64,000 nt of DNA from Erwinia tracheiphila (GCF_021365465.1 NZ_CP089932.1:2914001-2978000), one strand, 5' to 3'. Counted from the first letter of the stretch, positions 46,849-58,318 are shown. Notes: a model not told the origin generated them from the letters alone. A program made the numbers and translations.

Positions 46849-48001
46849 CCTTAAGTGACCAGCATTAAGCAGACGCTGACCGATCTTTACCTCTGGTTGA
46901 AGCCAGAATTGCTTGATCAGCAATGTTTTTTCTTTACGCAGCATTTTTGCATCCAGCCACCCTCTCAATGCGCCACGGTGCAGTACGGGCAGAACAAAAT
47001 AGCCATACTGACGTCTCTCTTCTGGCGTATAGCATTCCAGTCGGTAATCAAAATCGAACAACTCGCGCGCCCGTCTGCGGTCCCAGATCAGCGGGTCAAA
47101 AGTAGAAAGCAGCGCGGTGTACGTGTCGTGGAGGGTAGACTCAGGGTCTGTCGACTGAGGTTGATACAGATAACATTCACCCATTTTTTCGGCATCGACG
47201 CGCACGATCTCGCCAGATTCAAGCCAGTGGCAGAGGGTTTCTTTAACAAGTGCGTTTTTTAAGCGGTAATAGCCAGCAAGCCATTGAGGACGAAAAATGC
47301 GCAGACCTGCCGCGCTGTTACACAGCATCTGCTCAATGGCCGCTGCTTCATCCAGGGTATGCAGTACATCATTCCATTCCGGCATAATATTCTGGCGCAG
47401 ATCGTATACACGCTGAAAATTCTGCCTCTCTTTGACCATCAGTTCTCCCGCGCTGAACAAATTTTCCAGATGACGCTTTTGCGGCTTCCAGGCCCACCAT
47501 CCTGGCTTTTGCCCTGATGGCGCAGAAAAATCGGCGGACTTTACCGGTCCATTCCTGGCAATATGGTCGAGTAGCGCGCTAATTTCATGTTGCCAGGCGG
47601 CAATCCATTCCGTGTCATATTTCCAGCCGGGAAGGCGCGGGTTCAGCATCCGGTGGCGAAACAGGGCATAGTCTTCAATGGATATAAAACAGGCCTCATG
47701 CGCCCAATACTCAAACAGTCTGCCGCCTGAAAGGGCCTCGTCCAGCCAGTGTGGCGGATAATCGCCCAGCCGACTGAACAGCACCAGATATGGGCTGCGA
47801 GCCACGACGTTGATGCTATCAATTTGTAACAAAGACATTCGGCGAATGACCGCGTTCAGGTCATCAAAACAGGCTTTACGTCGGACGGGACGCAGCACCC
47901 CCTGGGCAGCAAGTTGCAGATGACGCGCATGACGAAGAGAAAGAGACAAAACAGGCATAACGCACCATCAAAGAAAGAAGCATTAAGTTGAGTGTTAACG
48001 A

Positions 48002-48982
48002 CTATTTGACCCGAAGATCAACAATACGCTCAAGCAAATCATAAGCGGCTGGCTCGGGCAACTGCGCATCAACAGGCAAATACCACCAGTTGGCTAAGGC
48101 AAAAGGTCGTGCCTTTACCGCGTCCTTTTCCGTCATCAGCAATGTCTGATCGGGCGCAACCAGAGAAGCAAGCTGCGTTTGCGAGTAGTCCTGATGATCG
48201 GCAAAGGGCACTTCTTTTATCGGTATCAGCCCTTGCTGGTGCAGTGTGGAGAAAAAACGCGGGGGATGACCGATACCGGCCATCGCCACGACAGCGTTCA
48301 GCATATCAAGCGCGCAGGTTTCACCCGTTTTAAGATTAACCGCACGACCGGGAACCAGTCGCATTGGTATCTCACCCGCCAGGGCTTCGCCTCCATTGGT
48401 AATAATGCTATTCACGCTGCTTAGTCGCGATGCTCGTTCACGCATTGGCCCCGCAGGAAGCCACCAGCCATTGCCAAAACGGCGCTTGCCATCCACGACC
48501 ACGATCTCAAAATCTCGCGCCAGAGCATAATGTTGCAGGCCATCATCAGTGATGATGACATCAATTTCCCCACCAGCCAGTAACGCCTGCACGGCATCTT
48601 TTCTGTGTGGAGAGACGGCAACCGCCGCGCCAGTGCGCTGATAAATCAGTACTGGCTCATCCCCTGCCTCCCGGGTGGAGGTCTGTTCGTTGAGCAACAA
48701 TGGATAACGTTCAGCTTTGCCTCCGTAGCCGCGTGAAACCACGCCCGGCCGCAGGCCTCGCTGTTGCAACGCCTGAACCAACCAGATAACCACAGGAGTT
48801 TTACCGTTGCCGCCAGCGGTGAGATTTCCCACCACCACCACTGGCACCGCTGCCCGCCAGCTCTTACGTAAACCCAGCAGGTAACTGAAACGAATCAGAT
48901 TAGAAACAAGTCCGTACAGCCAGCTCAACGGCAGCAAAAGCAGACAGAGTACTGAACGCCCACTCCAGAGTTTCTCAATCAT
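48002..48982 (-). CDS. lpxK: Tetraacyldisaccharide 4'-kinase LpxK, 326 aa
   Basis: This inner-membrane kinase phosphorylates the lipid A disaccharide at the 4' position. The start at 48982 ([26 protein letters not shown]) overlaps the msbA end by 8 bp and matches E. coli LpxK (328 aa); the longer in-frame extension is msbA antiframe and is rejected. An N-terminal membrane helix precedes the P-loop [18 protein letters not shown] (near residue 48). [28 protein letters not shown] and MTEKDAVK follow. It is coupled to msbA, which flips the product. Confidence 0.96.
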   Translation of the reverse strand: MIEKLWSGRSVLCLLLLPLSWLYGLVSNLIRFSYLLGLRKSWRAAVPVVVVGNLTAGGNGKTPVVIWLVQALQQRGLRPGVVSRGYGGKAERYPLLLNEQTSTREAGDEPVLIYQRTGAAVAVSPHRKDAVQALLAGGEIDVIITDDGLQHYALARDFEIVVVDGKRRFGNGWWLPAGPMRERASRLSSVNSIITNGGEALAGEIPMRLVPGRAVNLKTGETCALDMLNAVVAMAGIGHPPRFFSTLHQQGLIPIKEVPFADHQDYSQTQLASLVAPDQTLLMTEKDAVKARPFALANWWYLPVDAQLPEPAAYDLLERIVDLRVK

Positions 48983-50726
48983 TGCCAAACTGCATTTTGT
49001 GCAACTGCGCGTAGGCACCCTTGTGCGCCAGAAGCACCTTGTGGCTTCCCCGTTCGACGATGTGACCGTCTTCAACCACCACGATCTCATCTGCTTTCTC
49101 AATGGTGGAAAGGCGGTGAGCAATAACCAGCGAGGTGCGGTTTTTTTGCAATTCATCAAGCGCGGCCTGAATGGCGTGTTCCGATTCGGTATCTAACGCG
49201 GACGTCGCCTCATCAAGAATAAGGATTGGGCAATCACGTAACAATGCGCGTGCAATAGCAATACGCTGACGCTGACCACCAGAAAGTAACACGCCGTTTT
49301 CACCAATAACCGTGTCGAGGCCATTGTCCATTTTTTTAATAAAGTCCATGGCATGCGCCATTATCGCAGCTTTCTCAATGTCTTCACGGCTGTAGTGCTC
49401 TGCCCGTGCATAGGCAATATTGTTGGCGACGGTATCATTAAAAAGATGAACATTTTGCGAAACCAGCGCCACCTGGTTGCGTAATGAGCGCAGGGTATAT
49501 TCCCGCAGGTCGTGGCCATCTATTAATATTTCACCCTGCTGTATATCGTAAAAGCGCGTCATCAGACTGGCGATTGTCGATTTCCCCGAGCCAGATCGCC
49601 CCACCAGCGCCACGGTTTTTCCTTCAGGGATAGACAGATTGATATTCTGCAGGGCCGGAACGTCGCGTCCCGGATAGGTGAAGGTGACCTGACGAAATTC
49701 GACGTCGCCTTTTGCACGTTCGATGGTTCGACTGCCACTGTCCGTTTCCTGCTTGCTGTCGAGAATGGAAAACAGCGTCTGACAGGCTGCCATACCGCGC
49801 TGAAATTGCGCATTGACGTTCGTCAGTGATTTTAACGGACGCATCAGCGCTATCATCGAGGAGAAAACGACCGTAATCGTACCTGCGGTCAGTGTCTGCA
49901 TCACACTGGGGAAGCTTGCCGCATAAAGGATGAAAGCCAGCGCCAGTGAGGCAATAAGCTGAATGATCGGGTCGGAAATGGATGATGCGGAAACCAGTTT
50001 CATTCCCTGTTGGCGCATGCGGTTGCTCACGCGATCAAAGCGTTCGCTTTCGATCTCCTGTCCACCAAATATCAACACTTCTTTATGGCCTTTTAACATC
50101 TGCTCTGCACTGGTGGTGACTTGCCCCATCGTGTTTTGCATATTTTTGCTGATGTTACGAAATCTTTTAGAAACATAGCGGATGGCGAATGAGACAACTG
50201 GTGCCAGAACAATCAAAATAATTGATAACTGCCAGCTGTAATAAAACATCATGACGAACAGACCGACAATGGATGCACCTTCGCGTACCACGGTGACCAG
50301 CGCACTTGAAGAGGAGGAGGCGACCTGTTCAGAGTCATAAGTGATGCGTGAGAGCAGCGTCCCGGTTGATTGCTGATCGAAAAAAGCGACCGGCATTCCC
50401 ATCATATGACTGAACAGACGACGACGCATCGACATCACCACGTTGCCTGAAACCCACGAAATAAAATAACTCGATATATAGCTTGTTACGCCTCGTACCA
50501 GCATTAAGCCGATGACTGCCAGCGGCATCCAGAGTAATACGGAAGGGTCTGCTTTGCCAAAACCATCATCAAGTAACGGTTTGAGCAATGACATCATTAA
50601 TACATCACCCGCAGCGTTAATGACCAGTGCTACGGAAGATACGATTATCCCTGTCTTAAATGGCTTGATCATCGGCCAGAGACGGCGGAATGTCTGCCAG
50701 GTGGAAAGATCTTTATCCTGATGCAT
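48975..50726 (-). CDS. msbA: Lipid A export ATP-binding/permease protein MsbA, 583 aa
   Basis: This homodimeric ABC exporter flips lipid A-core across the inner membrane. Six transmembrane helices lie in the first 330 residues. The nucleotide-binding domain has Walker [10 protein letters not shown], signature [10 protein letters not shown], Walker [13 protein letters not shown] and the switch His in VIAHRLST. One residue longer than E. coli (582). It lies 34 bp downstream of comEC and overlaps lpxK by 8 bp, forming the comEC-msbA-lpxK unit. Confidence 0.97.
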   Translation of the reverse strand: MHQDKDLSTWQTFRRLWPMIKPFKTGIIVSSVALVINAAGDVLMMSLLKPLLDDGFGKADPSVLLWMPLAVIGLMLVRGVTSYISSYFISWVSGNVVMSMRRRLFSHMMGMPVAFFDQQSTGTLLSRITYDSEQVASSSSSALVTVVREGASIVGLFVMMFYYSWQLSIILIVLAPVVSFAIRYVSKRFRNISKNMQNTMGQVTTSAEQMLKGHKEVLIFGGQEIESERFDRVSNRMRQQGMKLVSASSISDPIIQLIASLALAFILYAASFPSVMQTLTAGTITVVFSSMIALMRPLKSLTNVNAQFQRGMAACQTLFSILDSKQETDSGSRTIERAKGDVEFRQVTFTYPGRDVPALQNINLSIPEGKTVALVGRSGSGKSTIASLMTRFYDIQQGEILIDGHDLREYTLRSLRNQVALVSQNVHLFNDTVANNIAYARAEHYSREDIEKAAIMAHAMDFIKKMDNGLDTVIGENGVLLSGGQRQRIAIARALLRDCPILILDEATSALDTESEHAIQAALDELQKNRTSLVIAHRLSTIEKADEIVVVEDGHIVERGSHKVLLAHKGAYAQLHKMQFGND

Positions 50727-50760
50727 TATTTAACCAGTTTAATTGAAATAGCCGCATATT

Positions 50761-53028
50761 CTACCTGGAATAACGTGGCACGCCAAACCACTGATGATAC
50801 CAACGGGGCAATATTTGCGCTCTTAAACCCTCTACCTGCCAGTAAGAGGAGAAAAATTGTACGCTAATCTGCCCGTCCCTTGCGGTATCAAACCAACGAT
50901 AGCGATAATCCTTATAACGCTGAATAACGCGTTCAGCAGGCAGCTTCCACGCATTGTAACGTGCGACAGAGGCCAGCGCCACGCTTCCTTCCACTGCCCT
51001 TAGAAAAGGAGGTGAAGAAGACGTTCCACTGCCATGGTGAGGTACCTGCAGCACATCAGCTTTCAGATCAGAGCGGTAACGGCTAACCATTTTTAGTTCT
51101 GCAAGTGATTCCAGATCCCCTGTCAGTAATACGCGCCATTTCCCATCACTGACCATAATCACGCACGATTGATTGTTCACAGAGAGCGCTTCCCCTTGCA
51201 CAGGCCAAAGCACTTCAAAATTTATCGACTGCCATCGCCATTTTATGCCGCGATGGCAGGGCAAATGCCCGCCCCTTCCTGTTTCACTTCGTAACAGCGT
51301 ATCCGGAAACGCTTTCTGCAAACTTTCCAGCCCTCCCGTGTGATCAAGATGATTGTGGCTGAGAATGATTTGCTGCACTTCAAGTCCCTGCCATTTAAGC
51401 CATGGCAGGATTTGTCGGGTTGCCTCATCACCACCTTCCCAACGATTACCTGTGTCGTAAACGACCGCTTTCCCATCGCGCGAAATAATTACCGATAATC
51501 CGTGACCGATATCCAGCATATCTACCCGCCATTCAGGCAAACGAACGGATAAATGCCAGTAATAAAAAGCAATGCAAAGCGCCAGCAAGGATGCCGGAGA
51601 ACTTCTTAGCCATCCCAGACGACCCGCTACCACCAGCATCCATACAAATGCGCTAAACCACAAAGCCTGATAACTTACCTGCAGCCAACCCGCAGGCAAT
51701 GTAGCGAGCGGGGTAAAAACCAACAGCAGCGTTTTATCAGCCAGCCACCAAAAAAACTGGCTGACAGGCGTAAATAGAGTGAAGACTATGGCGCTGAGGA
51801 TTAAGGGAACGGTAAGGAAGGTAACCAGAGGTACTGCCCATAAATTAGCAATAAGGGCGCTAATACTGATCCCATGGAATATTTGTATCTGTAATGGCAT
51901 GAGCAGCAGGAATATAGCGAGCTGCAAATGAAGGAGCTGCAATAATAACCAGCGTTTTTTTGCGGCAAACCGTTGGGGGAGCGGAAACCAGTGATACCAG
52001 AACAACAATCCTGCCACCGCCATGGCCGACAACCATAAACTATCGGAAAGAATGCTCAATGGATCGAAGAAAAGGATAAACCCAATACAAATCCGCCATA
52101 CCTGCCAATTGCTACAGCATATTCCGCGCAGTCGCAGAATGCCCCAGACGCTCAGAGCCACTATTGCTCGTACTGAAGGTGGCCCCCATCCTGAAAGCCA
52201 GGTGTAAGCCACTGCTACAAGGAGACCTGAAATAAGTGGAAAGCGGTAGCCAACCCAATGGACAGGAAAAAACAACTGGATAACACGGGTCAGTAGCCAG
52301 CCAAAACTGGCTGCCAGACTGATATGCATTCCAGATATGGCCATAAGGTGAGCCGTTCCTGTCTCTCTCAACAGCTGGTTCACTACAGCGTCTATATCAC
52401 CTCGTTCACCAAATGCCAGAGCGGAGAGAATGGCATGCCACGCCAGATTGCCGTAGTTTTCTTTGCTTTTGACAATAATGTGATGACGCAAGCCACAATC
52501 TGTGTTTATCGATTGAAAAGTCAGTATTTTTCCATTCATCGGCACGGCATTAGCGACAGAAAACTTTTGTGAATCAAATCCGCCTTCATTCAGTCTGGCA
52601 TGCACGACTCGCAGCTTCAGTCTCATTTTCCAGCGCTGCCTCGCACAAAATGATACATCATGGTCAGGCAGGCTGACCGTTGCACGCACTGGAGGAAATA
52701 TCATCTTGTCTGATACACGAACAACGCGCAGCGTCATTCTTTCCGATTGAACATGCTCTATTTGTACGGTTGCTTCTAGTGGGCGAGCAGTGAAAGCCTC
52801 CGTTTGTTGCAGCAAAATTCTCGCTGGTGATACCACCCAGATAAACAGCAGCAGTGGTATAGCCAGCTCCCGTAACCATCTGGCACGGGCTGAACGTAAA
52901 ACCATTGCTCCCGCGATGAACCACCAGTCATATTTAGCGTCTGGTAAATGGGGAAGCATATTGAGTGGCAGTGTCGCGATGATAACCCACATCGCTAATC
53001 TGCTAAGACTGTAGGGCATCGCAGACAC
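50761..53028 (-). CDS. ComEC/Rec2-family DNA uptake channel protein (YcaI), 755 aa
   Basis: This inner-membrane protein is homologous to the DNA-translocation channel of competent bacteria. The N-terminal soluble DUF4131/OB-like region follows two helices. The central competence domain contains many helices (GTAHLMAISGMHISLAASFGWLLTRVIQLFF...). The C-terminal metallo-beta-lactamase-like domain has LDIGHGLSVII, SHNHLDHTGGL and PHHGSGTSSSPPF. The length is that of E. coli YcaI (754). It is intact. An IS200-like remnant lies about 200 bp upstream, between it and ihfB. Confidence 0.94.
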   Translation of the reverse strand: MSAMPYSLSRLAMWVIIATLPLNMLPHLPDAKYDWWFIAGAMVLRSARARWLRELAIPLLLFIWVVSPARILLQQTEAFTARPLEATVQIEHVQSERMTLRVVRVSDKMIFPPVRATVSLPDHDVSFCARQRWKMRLKLRVVHARLNEGGFDSQKFSVANAVPMNGKILTFQSINTDCGLRHHIIVKSKENYGNLAWHAILSALAFGERGDIDAVVNQLLRETGTAHLMAISGMHISLAASFGWLLTRVIQLFFPVHWVGYRFPLISGLLVAVAYTWLSGWGPPSVRAIVALSVWGILRLRGICCSNWQVWRICIGFILFFDPLSILSDSLWLSAMAVAGLLFWYHWFPLPQRFAAKKRWLLLQLLHLQLAIFLLLMPLQIQIFHGISISALIANLWAVPLVTFLTVPLILSAIVFTLFTPVSQFFWWLADKTLLLVFTPLATLPAGWLQVSYQALWFSAFVWMLVVAGRLGWLRSSPASLLALCIAFYYWHLSVRLPEWRVDMLDIGHGLSVIISRDGKAVVYDTGNRWEGGDEATRQILPWLKWQGLEVQQIILSHNHLDHTGGLESLQKAFPDTLLRSETGRGGHLPCHRGIKWRWQSINFEVLWPVQGEALSVNNQSCVIMVSDGKWRVLLTGDLESLAELKMVSRYRSDLKADVLQVPHHGSGTSSSPPFLRAVEGSVALASVARYNAWKLPAERVIQRYKDYRYRWFDTARDGQISVQFFSSYWQVEGLRAQILPRWYHQWFGVPRYSR

Positions 53029-53246
53029 TCCTTTTTATTTCAGAGAGTGTGCAGCAATCATTGCGGAGAAACAGTATGGAAAGTTGATAAGCCAGAGAAG
53101 AGCCGCAACAGTATTATGTAATCTTTCAAAACGTAATGTTTTTTGCGGGCCTGCTTGCGATTAGATCATTCCTATCCGGTAATTTTCTCAACCTTGTCTG
53201 ATTGAAAACTCAGGTATAGCCGTGCCGGGAGGTTTATGTTCGCGTA
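53029..53246. other. Upstream region of comEC
   Basis: The promoter for the comEC-msbA-lpxK unit should lie here. No clear -10/-35 pair, operator or RNA gene is recognised. It ends at the terminal hairpin of the IS200-like element. Confidence 0.35.
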
Positions 53247-53860
53247 AAAAACCACCTGCATAGCAGGTGCCATTGATTTCGCCCCACAGGGGCGCACTAA
53301 GTCCAGACTCAGAGAGCCTTCCCTTCACACTTATTTCAGTGGAAGCTGGCTCTCTTCAACTTCATGTTTTTCCTGATACTTCACGTACTTTCTTATCATT
53401 TCTTCGTTTGTACCTACGGTATCGACACAATAACCTCTTGCCCAAAAATCATTCCCCCACTGCTTGTTCTTACGCAGGCAGGGAAATTTACTGAACAATC
53501 GAAGGGCTGTTTTACCCTTTAAGTCGCCTGTTACATGGGAAATCGAAAGCCGTGGAGGCACTTTTACCCGCAAATGGACATGGTCTGTCTGGTCATTCAG
53601 CTACACTACTTCTATCCCGGGCTGCTCACCTGAGATCCTTATCTGCCCACCAACATTGTTCCTGAGGATGCGAAACCGGTACCTGGGTGTCCATACGATA
53701 TGATATTGACAACACCAGAACACATGAGATGCTTTCTGGAATCTACTCATGGTTAAATCTCTGGCAGTTATAGGGATAACAGATTCGGATTTTCCCATGA
53801 GTAGCATGACTGGCAGAGTCAACTTATTGCTGACCACCTCCACAGAAGGTGGTGTTCATG
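53247..53860 (-). mobile_element. IS200-like element, second type, with dead transposase
   Basis: The boundaries are approximate. The left end carries the hairpin CCACCTGC-ATA-GCAGGTG (53252-53269) and a GCCCC/GGGGC hairpin, as in the IS200-like element at 25758. The right end carries ACCACCTCC...AAGGTGGTG (about 53833-53854). The transposase is diverged from that of the other element. Confidence 0.7.
53331..53750 (-). pseudogene. tnpA: IS200-like transposase TnpA with internal amber codon
   Basis: The frame starts at 53750 (MSRFQKASHVFWCCQYHIVWTPRYRFRILRNNVGGQIR). It reaches GIEVV, then TAG, and continues in the same frame with LNDQTDHVHLRVKVPPRLS to KYVKYQEKHEVEESQLPLK. The HUH motif (HVHL) and the catalytic tyrosine region (KYVKYQEK) are downstream of the stop. 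About 20 residues between NNVGGQIR and GIEVV also look shortened relative to the family. One nonsense mutation makes it inactive. Confidence 0.85.
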
Positions 53861-53866
53861 CAGGGG

Positions 53867-53892
53867 TAAAAAACCACGCAAAAGCGTGGTTC
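53867..53892 (-). terminator. Intrinsic terminator of ihfB
   Basis: On the minus strand AACCACGC-TTTT-GCGTGGTT is followed by a T-run. It lies about 40 bp beyond the ihfB stop and separates ihfB from the IS200-like element. Confidence 0.85.
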
Positions 53893-53930
53893 TGCATGTT
53901 TAACATCACATTGTCAGCTGACAGCATTCA

Positions 53931-54215
53931 TTAGCCGTAAATGTTTGCACGATCTCGTAACTCTTTACCTGGCTTGAAGTGAGGAACATACTTTCCTTCC
54001 AACTCCACTTTGTCACCCGTTTTAGGGTTACGACCAGTGCGAGGAGCACGGTAGTGTAAAGAAAAACTGCCGAAACCCCGGATTTCAATGCGTTCGCCCT
54101 GCGCTAACGTAGCCGCCATATGCTCCAGCATTTCTTTAACCGCATCCTCAACGAATTTCGTCGGTATATGAGAGTGCTGTCCAGCAAGTCTTTCAATCAA
54201 TTCTGACTTGGTCAT
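53931..54215 (-). CDS. ihfB: Integration host factor beta subunit, 94 aa
   Basis: This is a DNA-bending HU-family protein that forms a heterodimer with IHF-alpha. The start at 54215 ([34 protein letters not shown]) matches E. coli (94 aa); a 17-residue in-frame extension is rejected. The beta-arm region [23 protein letters not shown] contains the Pro that intercalates in the DNA minor groove. It follows rpsA on the same strand, as in E. coli. Confidence 0.97.
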   Translation of the reverse strand: MTKSELIERLAGQHSHIPTKFVEDAVKEMLEHMAATLAQGERIEIRGFGSFSLHYRAPRTGRNPKTGDKVELEGKYVPHFKPGKELRDRANIYG

Positions 54216-54303
54216 GAATCCTCCGGTTAATCCCTGTAATGGAAAAGGCTCGACAGTAACAGCCAATTAAGGACAACCTGCGCTGCCCTCGTTAAACACG
54301 CTA

Positions 54304-55977
54304 TTACTCGCCTTTAGCTGCTTTGAATGCTTCAGCCATAGCGTTAGAGAAGTTACCTTCTTCCTGTTTAGCGTTCACAGTATTGATGGCTTCTTTCTCA
54401 TCGGCCTGATCTTTAGCACGAACAGACAGGCTAACAAGGCGGTTTTTACGGTCAACGCCAGTGAATTTAGCTTCAACATCGTCGCCAACGTTCAGAACCA
54501 GTGTCGCGTCTTCTACACGATCAACTGATGCTTCTGAAGCACGCAGGTAACCTTCAACGCCATCAGCCAATTCAACTGTAGCGCCTTTAGCATCAACTGT
54601 AGTGACTTTACCGTTAACAATCGCACCTTTCTTATTCAAAGAGATGTAGTTGTTGAACGGGTCTTCTGCCAGTTGTTTGACGCCAAGGGAGATACGCTCA
54701 CGCTCCGCGTCCACCTGCAGTACAACCGCGGCAATTTCGTCGCCTTTCTTATATTCACGTACCGCTTCTTCTCCGGTTGCATTCCAGGAGATATCAGACA
54801 GGTGAACCAGACCATCGATGCCACCATCCAGACCAATGAAGATACCGAAGTCAGTGATAGACTTGATTTTACCTTCAACGCGGTCGCCCTTGTTATGGGT
54901 TTCTGCGAACTGCTGCCATGGATTAGATTTGCACTGCTTCAGACCCAGAGAGATACGACGACGTTCTTCGTCGATGTCCAGAACCATAACTTCAACAACA
55001 TCACCAACATTAACAACTTTAGATGGGTGAATGTTTTTGTTAGTCCAGTCCATTTCTGAAACGTGTACCAGACCTTCAACGCCTTCTTCGATTTCAACGA
55101 AGCAGCCGTAATCAGTCAGGTTAGTCACGCGGCCAGTCAGTCTGGTGCCTTCAGGATAACGTTTAGCAATAGCGACCCATGGATCTTCGCCCAGTTGTTT
55201 CAGGCCCAGAGATACGCGGGTACGTTCACGATCAAATTTTAGCACCTTAACAGTGATTTCATCGCCAACATTGACAATTTCGCTTGGATGCTTAACACGC
55301 TTCCATGCCATGTCAGTGATATGCAGCAGGCCATCAACGCCACCCAGATCGACAAATGCGCCGTAATCGGTAAGGTTCTTAACGATACCTTTGACTTCCA
55401 TGCCTTCTTGCAGATTTTCCAGCAACTGATCGCGTTCTGCGCTATTTTCAGATTCAATAACCGCACGACGTGAAACCACGACGTTGTTACGTTTCTGATC
55501 CAGTTTGATTACTTTGAATTCCAGCTCTTTGCCTTCAAGGTGCAGAGTATCACGCACCGGACGCACATCCACCAGAGAACCAGGCAGGAAGGCGCGAATG
55601 CCGTTCAGCTCAACAGTGAAGCCGCCCTTGACTTTGCCGTTGATAACACCAGTAACAGTTTCAGCGTCTTCGTAAGCTTTTTCCAGCGTGATCCAGGCTT
55701 CGTGACGTTTAGCCTTTTCACGAGACAGAAGCGTTTCACCAAAGCCGTCTTCAACTGCATCCAGCGCTACGTCAACTTCGTCGCCGATCTGGATTTCCAG
55801 TTCGCCAGCTGTGTTCTTAAACTGCTCCGCAGGAATTGCAGATTCAGATTTCAGACCCGCATCAACCAGCACGACGTCTTTGTCGATAGCGACAACAACA
55901 CCACGAACGATGGAACCCGGGCGGGTTTCGATTTCTTTCAGGGACTCTTCAAAGAGTTGAGCAAAAGATTCAGTCAT
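54304..55977 (-). CDS. rpsA: 30S ribosomal protein S1, 557 aa
   Basis: This mRNA-binding ribosomal protein is needed for translation initiation on structured messages. The start at 55977 ([24 protein letters not shown]) matches E. coli S1, with the same length of 557. Six S1 OB-fold repeats can be followed, e.g. [32 protein letters not shown] and [35 protein letters not shown]. The upstream in-frame extension to 56061 is leader and is rejected. It lies in the cmk-rpsA-ihfB cluster. Confidence 0.98.
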   Translation of the reverse strand: MTESFAQLFEESLKEIETRPGSIVRGVVVAIDKDVVLVDAGLKSESAIPAEQFKNTAGELEIQIGDEVDVALDAVEDGFGETLLSREKAKRHEAWITLEKAYEDAETVTGVINGKVKGGFTVELNGIRAFLPGSLVDVRPVRDTLHLEGKELEFKVIKLDQKRNNVVVSRRAVIESENSAERDQLLENLQEGMEVKGIVKNLTDYGAFVDLGGVDGLLHITDMAWKRVKHPSEIVNVGDEITVKVLKFDRERTRVSLGLKQLGEDPWVAIAKRYPEGTRLTGRVTNLTDYGCFVEIEEGVEGLVHVSEMDWTNKNIHPSKVVNVGDVVEVMVLDIDEERRRISLGLKQCKSNPWQQFAETHNKGDRVEGKIKSITDFGIFIGLDGGIDGLVHLSDISWNATGEEAVREYKKGDEIAAVVLQVDAERERISLGVKQLAEDPFNNYISLNKKGAIVNGKVTTVDAKGATVELADGVEGYLRASEASVDRVEDATLVLNVGDDVEAKFTGVDRKNRLVSLSVRAKDQADEKEAINTVNAKQEEGNFSNAMAEAFKAAKGE

Positions 55978-56080
55978 ATTGATAATCTTATGATTCTTCA
56001 ATTTAACGTCCACCTGACATCCTGCCGGGTGGGGTTGTTTCACATACCCGATGACATCCATGTCACAGGGTTAAAATACA

Positions 56081-56764
56081 TTATTTACTATCAAGCTTTT
56101 CGTGTAGGTATTCGAGCACAGTTTTAACCACCTGCTCAATTGACATACCCGTTGAATTCAATACCAGCGCATCAGCCGCCGGGCGCAATGGCGCTACCGC
56201 TCGATTGCGATCACGTTCATCGCGCTCTTTTATCTCGGATAAAAGGCGCTCAAAGTTAACACTAAAGCCTTTCTCCTGCAACTGCAGCACTCGTCGGTGG
56301 GCGCGTTCTTCTGAACTGGCGTCAAGAAAAATTTTAACCGGCGCATCCGGGAAAACGACGGTTCCCATATCACGCCCATCGGCGATCAGGCCAGGTGACT
56401 CACGAAACGCTCTTTGACGACGTAGCAATGCTTCACGAACACGAGGAAATACCGCAACTTTTGACGCGGTATTGCTGACATTCTGTGTACGAATCTCACC
56501 TGATACGTTTTCGCCCTCAAGGATTACTTCCATCTCACCTTTTTCTGAGACAAACCGCACGTCCAGGTGAGCTGCAACTGGCACCAGCGCTTCTTCTGAG
56601 GTGATATCAATTTGGTGGTGCAAGGCAGCGAGCGCAAGCACACGGTAAATCGCGCCAGAATCTAACAAATGCCACTGCAATGCTTCAGCTATCGCCTTAC
56701 ACAAAGTCCCTTTGCCTGCACCGCTCGGGCCATCAATGGTAATCACCGGGGCTAAAGCCGTCAT
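56081..56764 (-). CDS. cmk: Cytidylate kinase, 227 aa
   Basis: This enzyme phosphorylates CMP and dCMP. The N-terminal P-loop is [61 protein letters not shown] and [14 protein letters not shown] follow. The length equals E. coli Cmk (227). E. coli has ycaL between cmk and aroA; here the 185 bp to aroA hold no gene. Confidence 0.97.
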   Translation of the reverse strand: MTALAPVITIDGPSGAGKGTLCKAIAEALQWHLLDSGAIYRVLALAALHHQIDITSEEALVPVAAHLDVRFVSEKGEMEVILEGENVSGEIRTQNVSNTASKVAVFPRVREALLRRQRAFRESPGLIADGRDMGTVVFPDAPVKIFLDASSEERAHRRVLQLQEKGFSVNFERLLSEIKERDERDRNRAVAPLRPAADALVLNSTGMSIEQVVKTVLEYLHEKLDSK

Positions 56765-56949
56765 GTCATTCTCCTGTCGGTGTGGATCCGATTAATCTGC
56801 TCAGACAAGTATCTACGCGCATTATACGCTTCAATAACCGCAATCGTTACCCCTAAGCATCAGCAGGGCTGAATTAATCGTCTTTTAATACCGGCCTGGA
56901 GAACATTTTTCAGACAGGCACACCGCTTACAGGCAGTGGGCTTACGGGT

Positions 56950-58236
56950 TCAGGCAAAATGACTGATACGCGCTAACTGTTCAAAGTAATCGGGAAAAGT
57001 TTTGGCCGTACATTTTGGATCGAGAATTGTCACCGGCGAATCGGACAGCGCCACCAGTGAAAAACACATTGCCATGCGATGATCGTTGTAGGTGCCAATC
57101 TCGGCATATTGAAGGTTTTCCGAGGGGGTTATGCATATGTAGTCATGCCCCTCTTCTACTTTTGCCCCTACCTTACGTAGTTCCGTAGCCATTGCGGCCA
57201 GACGATCGGTTTCCTTTACCCGCCAGTTGTAGATATTACGCAGCACCGTGGTACCCGTGGCAAAAAGTGCGGTTGTGGCAATAGTCATTGCGGCATCAGG
57301 AATATGGTTCATGTCAAAATCGACAGCATGGAGTACGTTACGTGAACAGGAGATATAGTCATCACCCCATTTCACCACGGCACCCATTTTCTCAAGAACT
57401 TCTGCAAAGCGAATATCCCCTTGCATACTATTACGTCCGATACCCGTTACTTTCACGGTACCGCCTTTAATAGCCGCCGCAGCGAGGAAATAAGAGGCAG
57501 AAGAAGCATCGCCCTCGACAAGGTACTCACCGGGAGCGATGTAATGTTGACGGGCAGTGATATTAAACGCACGGTAATTTTCATTCTCAACAGAAATACC
57601 GAAAGCTTTCATCATATTGAGGGTAATATCGATGTAGGGCTTCGAGACCAGTTCACCTTTGATAATTATTTTTGTGTCGTTTTGAGCAAGCGGTGCAGAC
57701 ATTAGCAATGCGGTGAGAAACTGGCTGGAAACGCTGCCATCAACGGAAACTTCACCGCCGTTGAAACCACCCTTAATGCGCAGCGGTGGATAATTCTGCT
57801 GTTCAAGATATTCTACTTTGGCCCCCCCCTGGCATAAAGCATCAACAAGGTGGCCAATCGGGCGTTCTTTCATTCGGGGTTCACCCGTCAGAACAATGTC
57901 ATTATCGCCCAGGCAAAGCACAGCAGCCAAAGGGCGCATAGCCGTACCCGCATTACCTAAAAACAGTTCCAGAGGCTTGTCCGAATGCAACGGCGCGCCT
58001 TGTCCAATGACTTCACATACCGTGTGATCATCAGACAATCTGTAGCTCACACCCAATATCTTGAGCGCATTGAGCATATGCCGTACATCATCACTGTCCA
58101 GCAAATTTGTCAGGCGCGTTGTACCTTTAGCCAGTGCAGCCAGCAGTAACGCACGGTTAGAAACACTTTTGGAACCAGGCAAATTAACGGTGCCTTCTAC
58201 CAATACTACAGGCTGTAACGTCAGAGATTCCTGCAT
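56950..58236 (-). CDS. aroA: EPSP synthase (5-enolpyruvylshikimate-3-phosphate synthase), 428 aa
   Basis: This enzyme joins shikimate-3-phosphate and PEP in aromatic amino acid synthesis. The start at 58236 ([35 protein letters not shown]) matches E. coli AroA (427); the 15-codon extension is rejected. Substrate motifs are [22 protein letters not shown] (the glyphosate-sensitive form with Gly), [24 protein letters not shown] and the VKETDRL region. It is co-directional with serC, 82 bp downstream, with an attenuator-like hairpin between them. Confidence 0.97.
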   Translation of the reverse strand: MQESLTLQPVVLVEGTVNLPGSKSVSNRALLLAALAKGTTRLTNLLDSDDVRHMLNALKILGVSYRLSDDHTVCEVIGQGAPLHSDKPLELFLGNAGTAMRPLAAVLCLGDNDIVLTGEPRMKERPIGHLVDALCQGGAKVEYLEQQNYPPLRIKGGFNGGEVSVDGSVSSQFLTALLMSAPLAQNDTKIIIKGELVSKPYIDITLNMMKAFGISVENENYRAFNITARQHYIAPGEYLVEGDASSASYFLAAAAIKGGTVKVTGIGRNSMQGDIRFAEVLEKMGAVVKWGDDYISCSRNVLHAVDFDMNHIPDAAMTIATTALFATGTTVLRNIYNWRVKETDRLAAMATELRKVGAKVEEGHDYICITPSENLQYAEIGTYNDHRMAMCFSLVALSDSPVTILDPKCTAKTFPDYFEQLARISHFA

Positions 58237-58267
58237 GTAAAAATCATTCTCCAAATATAAAGCAATA

Positions 58268-58291
58268 AAACCTCGCAGCATCGCGAGGTTT
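58268..58291 (-). terminator. Attenuator/terminator hairpin between serC and aroA
   Basis: On the minus strand AAACCTCGC (complement of 58283-58291) pairs with GCGAGGTTT (complement of 58268-58276) around a 6-nt loop and is followed by TATTGCTTTAT. It lies about 30 bp after serC and 30 bp before aroA. It could reduce aroA expression relative to serC. Confidence 0.7.
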
Positions 58292-58318
58292 CAGGTAAAT
58301 CAGGATATTACTCCCGGC

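Larger units (their letters stand above)
44244..46867 (+). mobile_element. IS4-family element in ycaQ, itself interrupted by IS481-family copy
   Basis: The left end TAATGCCGATCATTTAAGG (44244) closely matches the IS4 terminal repeat, and the right end finishes ...GACCAGCATTA at 46867. The 10-bp duplication AGCAGACGCT flanks it (44234-44243 and 46868-46877). Without the nested 1201-bp IS481 element and its 7-bp duplication the length is 1416 bp, close to IS4 (1426 bp). Confidence 0.92.
44116..47958 (-). pseudogene. ycaQ: ycaQ, split by nested insertion sequences
   Basis: YcaQ is a winged-helix DNA glycosylase that unhooks interstrand crosslinks. The 5' part runs from 47958 (MPVLSLSLRHARHLQLAAQGVL, ... 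RMSLLQIDSINVVARSPYLVLFSRLGDYPP, HEACFISIEDYALFRHRM) to 46868. There the IS4-like element (44244-46867) interrupts it after KIGQRLL. The 3' part (44243-44116) gives DDVCLAVIRFARWQGAESVL and then LLEKRNDALAEAWHKSWAV before the stop. Removing the IS and one copy of the 10-bp duplication restores the frame, so the insertion is probably the only lesion. The truncated frame reads into the IS and stops at 46825. Confidence 0.92.

Noticed and set aside
48983..49159. 59-residue N-terminal extension of LpxK
   Set aside because: It lies wholly in another frame of msbA; LpxK homologues begin at the ATG at 48982.
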